The notes below the pieces were generated by a model. The model saw only the letters and a program-made list of their open reading frames with translations, was not told the origin of the DNA and ran no database searches. Below are positions 44,599 through 55,548 of a stretch of DNA of 64,000 nucleotides, one piece after another. A program made the position numbers and the translations under genes. Source of the DNA: Piezodorus guildinii (taxonomy: Eukaryota > Arthropoda > Insecta > Hemiptera > Pentatomidae); assembly GCA_023052935.1 (NCBI GenBank), contig CM041293.1, positions 183,488,749-183,552,748 of the forward strand. The letters are read 5' to 3'. Numbering within the stretch: position 1 is the first letter of the stretch; each line of letters begins with the position of its first letter.

Positions 44599-44690
44599 AA
44601 AAATTTAATAAAATGTAACTAAAAGCAAAATGTTTTTTTTTTTTTTTATTTAGACCTGAAAATGGGGAAAAGGCCCCGAAACGTTGACTA
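43685..44690 (+). mobile_element. Penelope-like element remnant, copy P2
   Basis: A plus-strand frame from about 43711 reads IKFLDIEILIKDNSINTKWI then KKVNSSNRILNFISNYPK; this FLD...T.W..K...S.R.LNF.SN.P pattern is characteristic of Penelope-like reverse transcriptases. NTARNNIHRAIQLTDEQFIKEV continues after one stop. Farther on KIIEIKKILEAIHIAKNNN resembles the C-terminal end of the PLE endonuclease. Stops and frameshifts abound. A TA repeat (44551-44594) and a hammerhead-like motif (44656-44685) close the copy, in keeping with known PLE terminal repeats. Confidence 0.65.
44656..44685 (+). ncRNA. hammerhead-ribozyme-like motif at the end of a Penelope-like remnant
   Basis: CTGAAAA (altered core), a perfect GGGG/CCCC or GGGGA/GGCCCC-type stem II, then GAAAC and GTTG. 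Flanking TAGAC and GACTA could form most of stem I. Similar to the motif at 28122. Confidence 0.55.
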
Positions 44691-45738
44691 CCACTTGTGA
44701 CAATTTCTGTATCAATGAAAATAAAAAAGATTTTGAAGAAAAAATGTGCTATTTTAGTTAAAAATGTTGATCAGCACGGATTTTGAATATATTGACCCAT
44801 TACTTTGTTAATGTTCTTCACAATCTAGCAGAAAGTTGAGAACACTTACATTGAGTGCTTTATTTATTGGCCCAATGCTGGGCTAGGATTGCTCTGCCCA
44901 ATCACTTCAACTAAAACCTTCCTAATTTCCCAAACCACAAGAAGAGGCCGAAGGTAATTGGTAATTGCTAAACGTGTTAAGGATCCGCCGAGTCGCTAAC
45001 AAGAGGAATTGGCAGAAAATCGTATTAGTGTTGTGGGAAAGAGGAGAGAGGAGAGGGGAGGTAACTGTAACAGTAATTACCACCACCTAATTGGCGATTA
45101 CCTCTCATTTGTGGCCCCTAGTTCGATTGTGGTCTTTGGGATTGGGCTGGGAGTGCACGGGTCCCTGTCTTCTTGATGTCATTAATTGTTTCAGCACCGA
45201 TCGCTTTTCCTTTTGGAATATTTTATATGCCTATTTAATCTTCATCATCAAAGAATATGTGACATTCAGATCTCTAATAATACAATATAAATTCTATTGT
45301 CATTTACATCATTTTTGGTCTACTCTTTTCTATAATGAACCTTTGTATTTGACTAACAAAATACACATTGATATGTTGCTATCAGGGGATAAGATTTAAA
45401 ATGGGGGCCGATTAAAACCGATTTAATTCAATAACTAAGTTTTTATTTATTTATTTTTAAGTTAAGGAATAATATTTATTGAGTTTTCGATTCAGGACAC
45501 CCCGTATACAAAAAATAAAATAATTTTATCGATAAATTCCTCCTATAACTCAGTTATTTTTGAAGATAGAAATAAAAATGTACAGAGAATTAGTATACGA
45601 TTAATTATTCAACAGGAAAAGAAATAAAATACAAAAAAAACTTTTACCTATACATATACAAGCCCATAACTCAGATATTTTTGAAGATTAAAAAATATTT
45701 CAGATTTTGTGTTTATTTACATTATGACTAGACATTGT
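44690..45738. other. unassigned stretch with a GC-richer island
   Basis: No gene recognised. The segment 44870-45180 stands out as GC-richer, with none of the shared repeat blocks and several purine-rich AGAGGAGAGAGGAGAGG elements. It could be regulatory or conserved non-coding sequence; this is not shown by the sequence alone. Confidence 0.4.
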
Positions 45739-45739
45739 T

Positions 45740-46031
45740 TGTGTGGCTGTTTATTGATTTAACGTCAGTATATACTACTGTGTCTGATCGGAGGATGCTG
45801 CAGTGGAAGTCCTAAATTTTGCCTATCCAGGTTTTATTAGGATAGGGATCTTTAACGAGTACCTGACATCGCACAGGCTCGGAACCACTTTTTACGTCCC
45901 CTCCGAAGGACGTCATAACTAAAGATGTTTTACTCCTATTTAAAAATCCTAGGACTATCTGCGGGTTTGAACCCGTGACCTTTGGTATAGAATCTGCTAT
46001 GCTAGCCACCCATCTACAGGTGATCCCCATA
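45740..46031 (-). mobile_element. tRNA-headed SINE (family S2, copy 3)
   Basis: On the minus strand the head TGGGGATCACCTGTAGATGG, GTGGCTAGCATAGC (box A) and CACGGGTTCAAACCCGC (good box B) is followed by the S2 body AGTTATGACGTCCTTCGGAG, GGGGACGTAAAAAG and AGGTACTCGTTAAAGATCCC, ending near AACGTTAAATCAATAAACAG. The best-preserved S2 copy here. Confidence 0.78.
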
Positions 46032-46075
46032 ACAAGACATTTATAAAACACATACGAGTATGATATAAGCACAGA

Positions 46076-46114
<39 letters not shown>

Positions 46115-46251
46115 CTTGCCTTTTCGCATCCTTAATTGGTTAACGAAGGTAGTTTCGTTTTGCATATTTTCAAATCTAAGAAAATCTAAAACCTGACGAT
46201 AGAACAATGATAGCTACTCAATACCGAAATGTCAGAATAATCTTAGAAATA

Positions 46252-47138
46252 TTGGGTTGTGTTACATGAAATGTCCATTTTCAAGGTAAATAATATTTAT
46301 GAAAAATACGAAATGAAAACAAGGTAATTTTATTCCAAGTATTTACCTTCTTTTTCTAAACATTTTTCCCAACGTGATACCAACTTTTTTATCCCCGAAC
46401 TGAAAAACTCTGAGTTTTGAAGTGAAACAAAATCTGAAAACGCACTTTTCACTTGATCTTCATTTTCAAAAAGTTTTCCTTTGACGAAGTTTTCTAAATT
46501 CCTGAACATGTGGTAATCTGTTGGACACAAGTCGGGAGAATATGGTGGTTGCGGAAGAATTTCGTAGCCCGGTTCTTTCAAGTTTTGCACGGTATGTTAT
46601 GAAACATGGGGTCTTGCTTCCGCTCAGTGAGATCATGAGGTACCCATGTATCGAGGATTTTTTTACTTTCCCAATACACTTTAATTGTCTGGAACCCCTA
46701 CTCTTTTGTAGGGGTTTCCTTCTACTGTATGTTTGAGGACATCGTTGTCTATTACTGACGGAGGTCTTCCTCGGGGCAAGTTTTCCAAGTCGGTATCCCC
46801 AACTGAAAACTTAGTAAATCAACGGCGAATGGTCCGTTCATCAACACTCCCTTCCCCAAACGCCTTGCAAATATTTCTAGCGGCCTCAGCTACTGATTGG
46901 TCGAGTTTAAACTCGTACAAAAATATTACTCGAAAATCGATTGTTTCCATTCATATTTACAGGTATACTAAGAAGTGGGTAATTGATTGGGAAGCTAATG
47001 TTTATAATACAAAGGTAGAGGATTAGTAACTGTTTACTTTAAATGTGTAAACATTCGGAAGAAAACAACAGAGACCTGCAAATTCCTTTATGTATTTCAG
47101 AAACTATAAAAACGGACATTTCATGTGAAACAACCCAA
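46252..47138 (-). mobile_element. mariner deletion derivative, copy 2
   Basis: Inverted ends TTGGGTTGTGTTACATGAAA and the complement of CATGTGAAACAACCCAA, flanked by TA at 46250-46251 and 47139-47140. Minus-strand remnants: the helix-turn-helix half near 46950 and QPPYSPDLCPTDYHMFRNLE near 46500-46560. The junction between halves (TTTGCACGGTATGTTATGAA against TTTTACATCGTATGTTTTGA in copy 1) is the same, so both descend from one deleted ancestor. Confidence 0.85.
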
Positions 47139-47560
47139 TATTAAAATTTAATTTTCTGCATGACGTTGAGCAAAGCCTACTTTGTTATTTTGATGGTATG
47201 ATTTCTAAAATTTATGGACAATTAAGCCTTTTTTCATTTATTACCACTAGTTTTTCTGTGTATGGACATCAAGTAGATTTACTTAAGTATTTTATTTAGC
47301 CGTCAAGAATCGGGCTATTGGTCTTATTAGGTTTTGTGCTACACTTAAGGTCTAGTAGTATCTGCTCCAACGATACGACGTATTTTATATTTTACAACGC
47401 CCTAGTCGATTGATTCATCCTCAAATTTATATATTGCTGCATCAAGTGAATCCAATTATTGTAAAACAAATATTTTGTTAATATTTCTATGAAGCTACTA
47501 ATTCGCTTTCAACAGGAATTCATATATTCTTCAATTCTTTAAAACTTATTTTTGTGTTTT

Positions 47561-48436
47561 TTACTTTCACTTACTATACATAGTAAGGAAAAGTATTGCG
47601 ATCCTGAAAATTTTCGAATTCCAGTAATCAATACACATTTTAGAGTCTACTGAGTTCAAATAACCAAGTCCCGCAAAAAGGTCTATATGTGTGTGTGTGT
47701 GTATGGTAACTCCCGGGCTTAAACGGTAAGTCGTATGAAACTGAATTTTCATATTTAATACGTCCGAGACGTCACAAAACCTTTTTCATCAAAATGAGCT
47801 TATCAGAAAAGCCACTTTAAACCATGCGTTTTGCACCTTTTTTCGATTTTCTCAAAAACGGTTCCGACAATTTTGATTAAACTCGCTATATCTATGTAAA
47901 ATTTAATGGGCTTTAATTTCATGTAGTTTTCATTCTGATTAATATGGTGTGACAGGACTTAAATTCTGATATTATACATGTTTTTTCTGTAAAGTACCTT
48001 TAATTTCGTAGATTTTATAAAAATAACTATATTATCTTGTTACCACTGATAAAAAACATATAAATATATAAATTGAATAAATTCGAAACCTAACTAAAGG
48101 AGAAAACAGAAAACATATTTTTTTAATGCAATTTTATGTTTTTGAACATATGAGCAGTAATATACATGTATGATATATTGTTTGAAAGCTAATGATTTTA
48201 GAAAAAATATAATCTCATACACAAGCTTTTAAAAATTAATAGAAAGTGATGAAAAGTCGATAAAACTAACTGATTATTTTAGATAATAATATAATAGATA
48301 TTTTAATAAACACCAGTTTCTATAGGAACTTCATGTAACTAATTATCTAATGGGTTTACTCATATTTGAAAATTCTCTAATCGGTTTTGAAAACGGAGGT
48401 AAGTGAAAGTCGTGTGTTGCCCGCACCAGATTTTTT
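47561..48436 (+). repeat. family X repeat, copy 5
   Basis: TTTTTTACTTTCACTTACTA start, GGTAACTCCCGGGCTTAAAC, and the end GGAGGTAAGTGAAAGTCGTG then TGTTGCCCGCACCAGATTTT. About 875 bp, complete at both ends, non-coding. Confidence 0.8.
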
Positions 48437-48439
48437 TAA

Positions 48440-49110
48440 GTTCAGACATGTGTTTTTTAGTGTTGTATTTCCTTGGGACTGTAGAAATGAATAAAAAAAA
48501 ATTGTTTGGTGACTAATGGCGTGAAAATTCTTAACTAAAAAAAAATTAAAGTTTTATTATTATGTTAAGATGAAGTACGGTTTGTTAACAACTCCGGAGC
48601 AGGTTGGACTAGGGAAGCACTAACCAATTCCCTCTGGGTTTATCGTTATTAACAATTTGGGGAAGGTTACTGGCACTAAAGTGGAACTAACCCTCGGAGC
48701 AGGTTCGAGTCTAGCCGCTGAATATTTTATGGAATTTTCTATCTTGGCGAGTTGGAGCCCCGAGCGGGATAGCCAATAAAACTTGAGCTTTAGTGCCTAA
48801 CTTCCCTTACTCTAAGTCCCACTGAAAACTTCCCGGCTATCCTCTCCCTCTATATATATATTATATATTCCCTATGTAAAAAACATGTTATTAGTTCGAT
48901 ATATGTAGATTTAAAATCTAATATATAAAAATCTCATGTCATGGTGTTTGAGTCCGTACTCCTCCGAAGGCCGATTTTTTAAAACTTTTTTATGGATATT
49001 CGGTAGGTAATTAAATTGGTTCTAATGTATATTTCATTACACTAGGTGAGTCAGGTGTCTCTATACAAAAAATAAAATGTTTTTCACGAAAATGTTTCTT
49101 TGCATTTTTA
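48440..49110. other. unassigned stretch with a possible tRNA-like head
   Basis: At 48655-48725 TGGCACTAAAGTGG and AGGTTCGAGTCTAGCC resemble box A and box B in tRNA-like spacing, possibly a SINE head. The rest (to 48860) is GC-richer and unmatched. Confidence 0.35.
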
Positions 49111-49111
49111 C

Positions 49112-49760
49112 TTTCACTTACCTATATATCAAATATATAGTAAGGAAAAGTATTGCGATCGTGAAAATTTCCGAATTCCAGTTTTCAACGGAAATACACG
49201 TTTTAGGGTCTCCTGATTCCAAATGACCAAGTCCCGCATGTGTGGTATTCCTATGAAACTGAAATTTCATATTTAAGACAACTATACACCCGAGATGTTA
49301 CAGCAATTTTTCCTATAAAAATCGGCTAACCGGAAGAGCCACTTTAAATTATACGTTTTCCACCTTTTTACAATTTTCTTAAAAATGGCTTTAACGAATT
49401 GATTAAACTCGCTGTGCCAATGTGAAATTTAATGGGTTTTAATATCGCGTAGGTTTCATTCTGATTGAAATAGTCTGACAGGGCTTAAATGCCGATATTT
49501 TAAATTTTATTTATCTAAAGTACCTTTAATTTTGTACATTCCTAAATATTTACTATATCATCTTAATGACATTGATAAAGAACAGCTAATTATACAAGTT
49601 GGACGAATTTGATGTCCAACTAAAGGTTAAAAGAGCAAAACTATTTTTTTTATTTTTTTTTTTTATTTTTATTATAAGAACAGTAATCTAAGCGTATAAT
49701 ATACCGTTGGAAAGAGAAAGATTTTATAAAAAATATCATCTCATACACGAAATTGAATAA
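49112..49760 (+). repeat. family X repeat, copy 6 (3' truncated)
   Basis: TTTTTACTTTCACTTACCTA start and CAAGTCCCGCATGTGTGG, then the CTGACAGGGCTTAAATGC and AATATACCGTTGGAAAG blocks. The GTGTTGCCCGCACC end is missing; a reversed end fragment GCAGGCAACACACGACC lies at 49993-50009. Confidence 0.75.
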
Positions 49761-50084
49761 ATGCTTTATTAAAATCAGCTCAAAATATCTTGCAAATTAA
49801 AGTATATTGAATAGCTTTCAAACTGATTTTAACAGTCAACTGTAAAAGTTTTTTTACACGGAAATGTTTCTTTGTATTCATTTACATAAAAAATGCGTAT
49901 AATCCCAAAGCCCCAACTCCCTTTCTCCACTATTTTTGTATGAACCATATCGAAATAATTTTAATGCCGTTCGTATTACAAAACTCTAGTGCAGGCAACA
50001 CACGACCAGTACATTTGGCAGAACAAAGTCTGTTCCTAAAAATCAGATAAATCACTAAAATAATTGTATAATAAATCATGCTTA

Positions 50085-50400
50085 GTATTTCTCTTCTATA
50101 GTGCTTAGGACTATTGAATGAATAGTCTTAATGACTTCACTACAACACTTACTTGAGAAACTCTTAAAACTTTCAACCTAATAAAAAAAATTCTAAACGC
50201 CTCCTAGATTGTAAAGGATAATAATAAAGACTTTAATATCATTAGTTGCTTGCTTAAGCCGCAATAGATATACCTCTTTTAACTCCTAGCTTCCAGCCCA
50301 TACTAACCCACTCGTCTGATCACTTTGAGTCCACATGTATTTCTGATTATTCTCCAAGATGACTGAAAAGGTGATGGAACCTCAGTAATAAATATTTAGT
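50085..50400 (+). pseudogene. decayed jockey-like LINE 3' fragment (Z3)
   Basis: CTACAACACTTACTTGAGAA then ACTCTTAAAACTTTCAACCT follows the Z2 sequence near 11829, and AGATATACCTCTTTTAACTC follows the 12087 segment, ending GACTGAAAAGGTGATGG. Badly decayed; recognised by similarity to Z2. Confidence 0.5.
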
Positions 50401-50454
50401 GATTTTAAAAAATATTACTCTTTTTTATGTTTTAAACATTGATCGTGAAGGAAT

Positions 50455-51440
50455 AGAATATAATGAGTTTATTTGTCTTTGGGGGTTCCCCATACAAATA
50501 GAGCCTGGTCAGGCTATACATAACAAACAGCAATTAATAACAATTATAAGTAATAAACATGAAACGCAACAAATCACAATAGGATAATAGATAAGTAATT
50601 AATTTTTTTTATTAGACAAATTATTTTTATACAGGTTTATACATTTTTTTTTAATGTTAAATAGAAGTATTAAAGTATTTTAGATTTTAAATATTCTTTG
50701 AAATATAAAGTTTTAATATATATATAACATTAATACATTTTAAATTAACATCGGAGTGAATGGATATTAAATATTAAGATTTTAAATGAGCATTGACGTA
50801 TAAATATAGTTAAAAGAGTTGTTTGAAACCAGATTATGGATTAAAGTAGTTCATTGCAAGAGTACTAGCATTATTTATTATATAAGCATTATTATGAAAA
50901 ATTGACTAGGTACAGTAATATAAATTTTATAAATAGGTAATTTTCTAATGTAGCTCGTAATTGTTAATAAATATTACTCATTTATTACAAATGATCTTAG
51001 CTTTAAGGTGCTAACTAAATGATGATATAGTAGTTTGACTTTAATTGGGTCATCAATAGTTAATATTGTAGGAAATAGGCTTTCTGGTATGTTATTAGCG
51101 TGAGGGATGTAGTGGTTTCGAAGTGCTGAATATATTGGGCAGACTGCTATTAAATGGTATATGGTTTCATATGTGTTCATATTGCAGATTGTACAGATTT
51201 CTTTGGGGTTAATATTGTAGGTATTGTTTGCATGAGAAAATTTAATATGGTATTTTCTAGAGAGGCGAGCTTGGATTGTTATTAACATCTTAAACGGAAT
51301 ATTAGGAATGGTTTGATAACTGTGGCTGTGTGAAATTTGTTGGTAAAGACTATTGTAGAAAGGGCTGTATTGACTTGATGTTAACGATTCGATATCTTTC
51401 TTGTGTAGTAATTTTTTAAATGATTCAAGCATTACAGTAC
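50455..51440 (-). mobile_element. LINE 3' end with C-terminal CCHC-type motif (family W, copy 2)
   Basis: The minus-strand frame 50974-51432 (152 codons, MLESFKKLLHKKDIESL...) holds ICTICNMNTYETIYHLIAVC then PIYSALRNHYIP. The CxxC...H....CP pattern is the zinc-binding tail of many LINE ORF2s. The 3' UTR ends near 50460 with GTATGGGGAACCCCCAAAGA, matching the family W tail at 22430. The frame is open but lacks the polymerase domain, so the copy is 5' truncated. Confidence 0.65.
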
Positions 51441-51444
51441 TATT

Positions 51445-52030
51445 GCTTTGGAAAGTAAATGGATTATTTTCAAGAAGTATTTCTGAGCTATCTGCTTTAT
51501 CTAAAATATTATATATTTGGGTGTTAACTAGTTACATATTGCAGATGGTCGATTGTAATGTTTTTCTCTGGACTGTTTACATATACACTGTTTACATTGA
51601 AATAGAACAGCTCACATTTCGCTTGCTAAGATCTATTCTCTGTATCACGTGCATTTCGGATCTATAACGCTTAACCAGCATTATCCAAGTGCAATTTTAC
51701 AGGTTAGACTGATATTGTTCCAAGCTTGTATAGTTTTAATATTATACTTTAAGCCTATGGAGTTAAAGGAATGATTTTGAAATGGAATTGTTGATTAATG
51801 AATTAAATTTTACGTGTAACGAAACAAAGGTTATTGGGTTTACAATAAAATAAAATAAATGTATATATTTTACCTATCTTTCAATGTAAGGTGTTTCCTG
51901 ACTGTGGTGAAATAATTGTTGATTATTTTATTTGAGGAATGGGGAAAGCCTAATAGTCAGGTGAACTAGCAACGAAAAATACAACCCATTTTACCAAAAC
52001 TTTTATAATATAATATAATAATAAATAATA
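51445..52030. other. AT-rich stretch, unassigned
   Basis: No gene or repeat family recognised between the LINE remnant and family X copy 7. Confidence 0.4.
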
Positions 52031-52878
52031 AAAATCTGGTGCGGGCAACACACGACTTTCACTTCCCTCTATTTTTAAAATCAATGAAAGAATTTTCAAA
52101 TACAGTTAGAGATAAAAATACGTGAAACTATTAAGGAATTAATCAAATTGAATTTCTATAGAAACATGTGTTTCATTAAAAAATCTATTATATTATTATC
52201 TAAAATAATCAGTTAGTTTTATCTTCTTCTCATCACTCTCTATCAACTTCTAAAAGCTTGTGTATGAGATGATATTTTTTCTAAAATCTTTAGCTTTCCA
52301 ACGGTATATCATACATGTATATTACTGCTCTTATGTTCAAAAACGAAAAATTGCATTGAAAAAATATTTTTTCTGTTTTCTCCTTTAGTTGGGTATCGAA
52401 TTTATTCAATTTATATATTTACCTGTTTTTCATCAGCGTTAAAAAGATAATCTAGTTATTATAATTGAATCTACAAAATTAAAGGTACTTTAGGGGAAGA
52501 AAATTTAAAATATCGGCATTTAAGCCCTGTCAGACCATTTTTATCCAAATAAAACCTACATGATATTAAAGCCCATTAAATTTTACATCGAAAATCGAAA
52601 AAAGGTGCAAAATGCGTGGTATGAAGTGCCTCTTCTGGTAAGCTCATTTTGATGAAAAAAGTTTTGTCACGTCTCGAGCGTGTCTTAAATATGAAATTTC
52701 AGTTTCATAGAACTTACCGTTTCCGCCCGGGAGTTAACACACACACTGACCTTTTTGCGGGGCTTGGTTATTTGGACTCAGGGGACCCTAAAACGTGTAT
52801 TTCCGTTAAAAACTGGGATTCGAAAATTTTCACGATCGCAATACTTCCCCTTACTATATATAGTAAGTGAAAGTAAAA
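52031..52878 (-). repeat. family X repeat, copy 7
   Basis: The reverse orientation starts AAAATCTGGTGCGGGCAACA then CACGACTTTCACTT and ends ATATATAGTAAGTGAAAGTA. Internal blocks CCCTGTCAGACCATTTTTAT and CAGGGGACCCTAAAACG agree with other copies. About 850 bp, both ends present. Confidence 0.8.
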
Positions 52879-53154
52879 ATGTTTATTAATATAATACAAC
52901 ATTTTTTATAAATACAAAATAAAAATATTATTTGCAGAGTTGCAAATATTATAAATTGAAATAAACAAATGAAGAAATAATAGTAATATTACACTTAGAC
53001 AAGTAAATAATTAAAAAGGAATCATAACACAACATATCAAACTAATAAACGGATCAGAAAAGAAAATACCAATGATAAAAGTAAATTTTAATAAACTATA
53101 GGAATCACTGATTTAAATATCGAAAGTAAAATACTTCAACAATTTTTTTTCCTT

Positions 53155-53660
53155 CTAATTATAATTAAATTCTTGAACTAAAAAAGCTCTATAACGTAAC
53201 GCTTCTCTTAAAAATTTTACTAGGACAGTCCAGTTGGAGCTGTTTAAAAGATTAATGACTTCACTATCTGTTAACGTTGCACTATTCAAAAATTTGATTA
53301 TATATGGTCTTATTATAGGGCAGATGGCAATTAGGTGCTTAACATTTTCAACTTCTTTTAAATTACACAGAGGGCATAGTTGTCATATATTAGTTCTAAA
53401 CGGTTTATAATTTAAATTTAATAATTCTGCACGGCTTTTTAGTATTAATTTTGCATCATTAAATGGCATAGAATATATATAACCCCTGCTTGAATTATAA
53501 TTTAATTTAGGATATAAACCATGATGCGAGCCTTGTTTTGCATTCGATTCCGCATTTAATACTTCTTCCTTAGTTATATTACTAATAAAATTGTCTATAT
53601 TGGCTTCCCATATTGAGTTGATATTTGTTATATTGATATATGACTTTTAGTATGTTTTAT
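53155..53660 (-). pseudogene. LINE C-terminal remnant with CCHC-type motif (family W-like, copy 3)
   Basis: The minus strand reads QLCPLCNLKEVENVKHLIAI then CPIIRPYIIKFL and WTVLVKFLREALRYRAF before a stop at 53155-53157. It has the same CPLCN...H....CP pattern as 50974-51432. An in-frame stop precedes QLCPLC. Confidence 0.6.
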
Positions 53661-53689
53661 GTGAAGCATCCATCATGGTAAAGCGAAAA

Positions 53690-53898
53690 ATCTGGTGCAC
53701 GCAACACACGACTTTCACTTACCTCTGTTATTAATATAAATTTAAGAATTTTTAAACAAATTTAGAAACGAAAATAAATTGTTAAATAATTATTTACATT
53801 TGATTTTTATGGAACGATGTTATTAATAATATATTATAATATTATCTATGGTATTCAGTAAGTTTTTTTCGGCTTTTCATCACTCCGTGTTAGAATAA
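53690..53898 (-). repeat. family X repeat, copy 8, first part
   Basis: AAAAATCTGGTGCACGCAAC then ACACGACTTTCACTTACCTC: the 3' end of a reversed copy. It is interrupted by the GTGACCAGA...TCTGGTTAC element, resumes at about 54960 and again after LINE copy C at 59767. Confidence 0.7.
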
Positions 53899-54913
53899 GG
53901 TGACCAGATTTTTAGATGGGCAAAGCAGGACACCTCTGAAGGAGGGAGGGTATCAACAAAACATTTTCACACAGAATAAAAATTAGATCTTAATATTTTT
54001 TTTTTTAACATAAGTGCAATTTATAAATATCAAAAATGTATAATATTTTATTCCTTGACATATTATTTATTTGATTGAATTTGTTTGATTAAATTGTCGT
54101 CATTTTTTAAAATATTGTAAAAACTCTTTACAAGAATTCGTCAAATTATATTTGACATATAAAATGGCTTTCAAAGTTTAAACACTTAATTTTGATTTTT
54201 CTGATGTCCACATTTGATTTACTGTAGAAAAACTATTTAAAAAAAAACTATGAAAATAATTATATGCTTTGATTCTTAAAGATACATTCAAATTTGAAAT
54301 TAATTTGTAATTATCTAACTGTTAGTAAATTGCAATATTATAAGTCTATAAGAATTAAAAAAATTACTAAAATGTTATAAACACATACAGTACAAATATG
54401 TGTTTCACATCGGCAAAATTTCGCCGAATTAATTTGCCTTAAACATAATTTACATGAACATATTGTGGTTTATAACGAAATTAGTTTGATTGACTTTAAA
54501 TATTGGCAAAATTTTATTCATTTATTTCTTTCTAAAATTTCTTTTAAGTTTAAGGTCAGTGATATAATTTTTGCCATCAATTTAAATGATGTAGACTATA
54601 AGTATTTTAAGCTGAGTTTAAGACAATTTATATATTTATAAAATATATAAATAAATTACTTGACTTAATTTTCTATGGTAAGTAGTAGATGTGAAATATT
54701 TATTTGTTTAATTAGCTTGCTAGCATGTAGTACGAACTGGGTAGCAAAAGCAATATGTTAGTCGTCGTAGCCCGTACTATTCTTAGAACGCAAAACAAAT
54801 TGAAGGATTCTTAGAACGCAAAACAATGATTTTCGTAAATATAGAATTTAACTTAATTGTAAAAGCCGGGACTTTTAAAAACCGTCGCGGTACGCGTACT
54901 GACGTCTGGTTAC
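53899..54913. mobile_element. possible DNA transposon with GGTGACCAGA ends
   Basis: The left end GGTGACCAGATTTTTAGATG and right end GACGTCTGGTTAC are short imperfect inverted repeats about 1 kb apart. Inside both ends are related GGACACC and GGGACTTTTAAAAA blocks. Interior is AT-rich with no transposase. No convincing target duplication was found, so class is open. Confidence 0.4.
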
Positions 54914-54959
54914 AGCGATGACAGCTCCGTCAAGCGGCCAAGCGGTGAAAGAATTGCAT

Positions 54960-55069
54960 AAAGAATTATTTTAGATCTTTTCTCCTTTAGTTGTTAATCA
55001 AATTTGCTCAACTTGCATATTGAGGCGTTATTTCTTTATTCTAGTAAGTTGATGTGCCTAAATGTTTTA
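54960..55069 (-). repeat. family X repeat, copy 8, middle part
   Basis: CTTTTCTCCTTTAGTTGTTA then ATCAAATTTGCTCAACTTGC matches family X interior (compare 52378-52420). LINE copy C breaks it at 55070-55082. Confidence 0.65.
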
Positions 55070-55548
55070 AATTTATAAAACTTTTTTTTTTTTCTTTTTT
55101 TTTTATTGAGAAATATTACAATTTGTTGCATAATGAACAGTAGTAATAGAGATGTAGTACACATTCATACAATATATACAGCCAATAATGATAAAGTCAA
55201 ATTACATAAAATCGGAAATAAATAAATTCAAATATATACAAAAAAAAACAACAACAAGAAACAAATCAAAACAACAACCTGTAGTAGAGATAAATACAAG
55301 TTGGGAAATAAATAAAAATCATACAAGCAAACTTAACTATATACAATATATACAATCAGCCAAAGGAACCCTAGACTCGGCTGCTCCCCCCACGAGTGGG
55401 AGGAGAAGCGGAATCCAAGAGATCCCAGCGCCACCCACTCAGCGCTTCACTGGTGTATGCCAGTGGAGGCCGAGCCAGAGCGGAATAGCCACAAACATAC
55501 AGTACATGAGTGGAGGATCTGACCATTGTCAGAACTCCAGATAAATGT

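Noticed and set aside
45095..45115. Possible first transporter exon ending ATGAGAG|GTAATC on the minus strand, phase-compatible with the exon at 27643
   Set aside because: It would give only Met-Arg before the split Gly, with no conserved N-terminal sequence; a phase match of this kind is expected by chance.
46081..46112. Long T-run as the tail of a retrocopy
   Set aside because: No element end could be tied to it; listed only as a homopolymer.
54901..54960. CCGTCAAGCGGCCAAGCGG-type GC-rich patch as a gene fragment
   Set aside because: No open frame or splice context; it is near the end of the GGTGACCAGA element.
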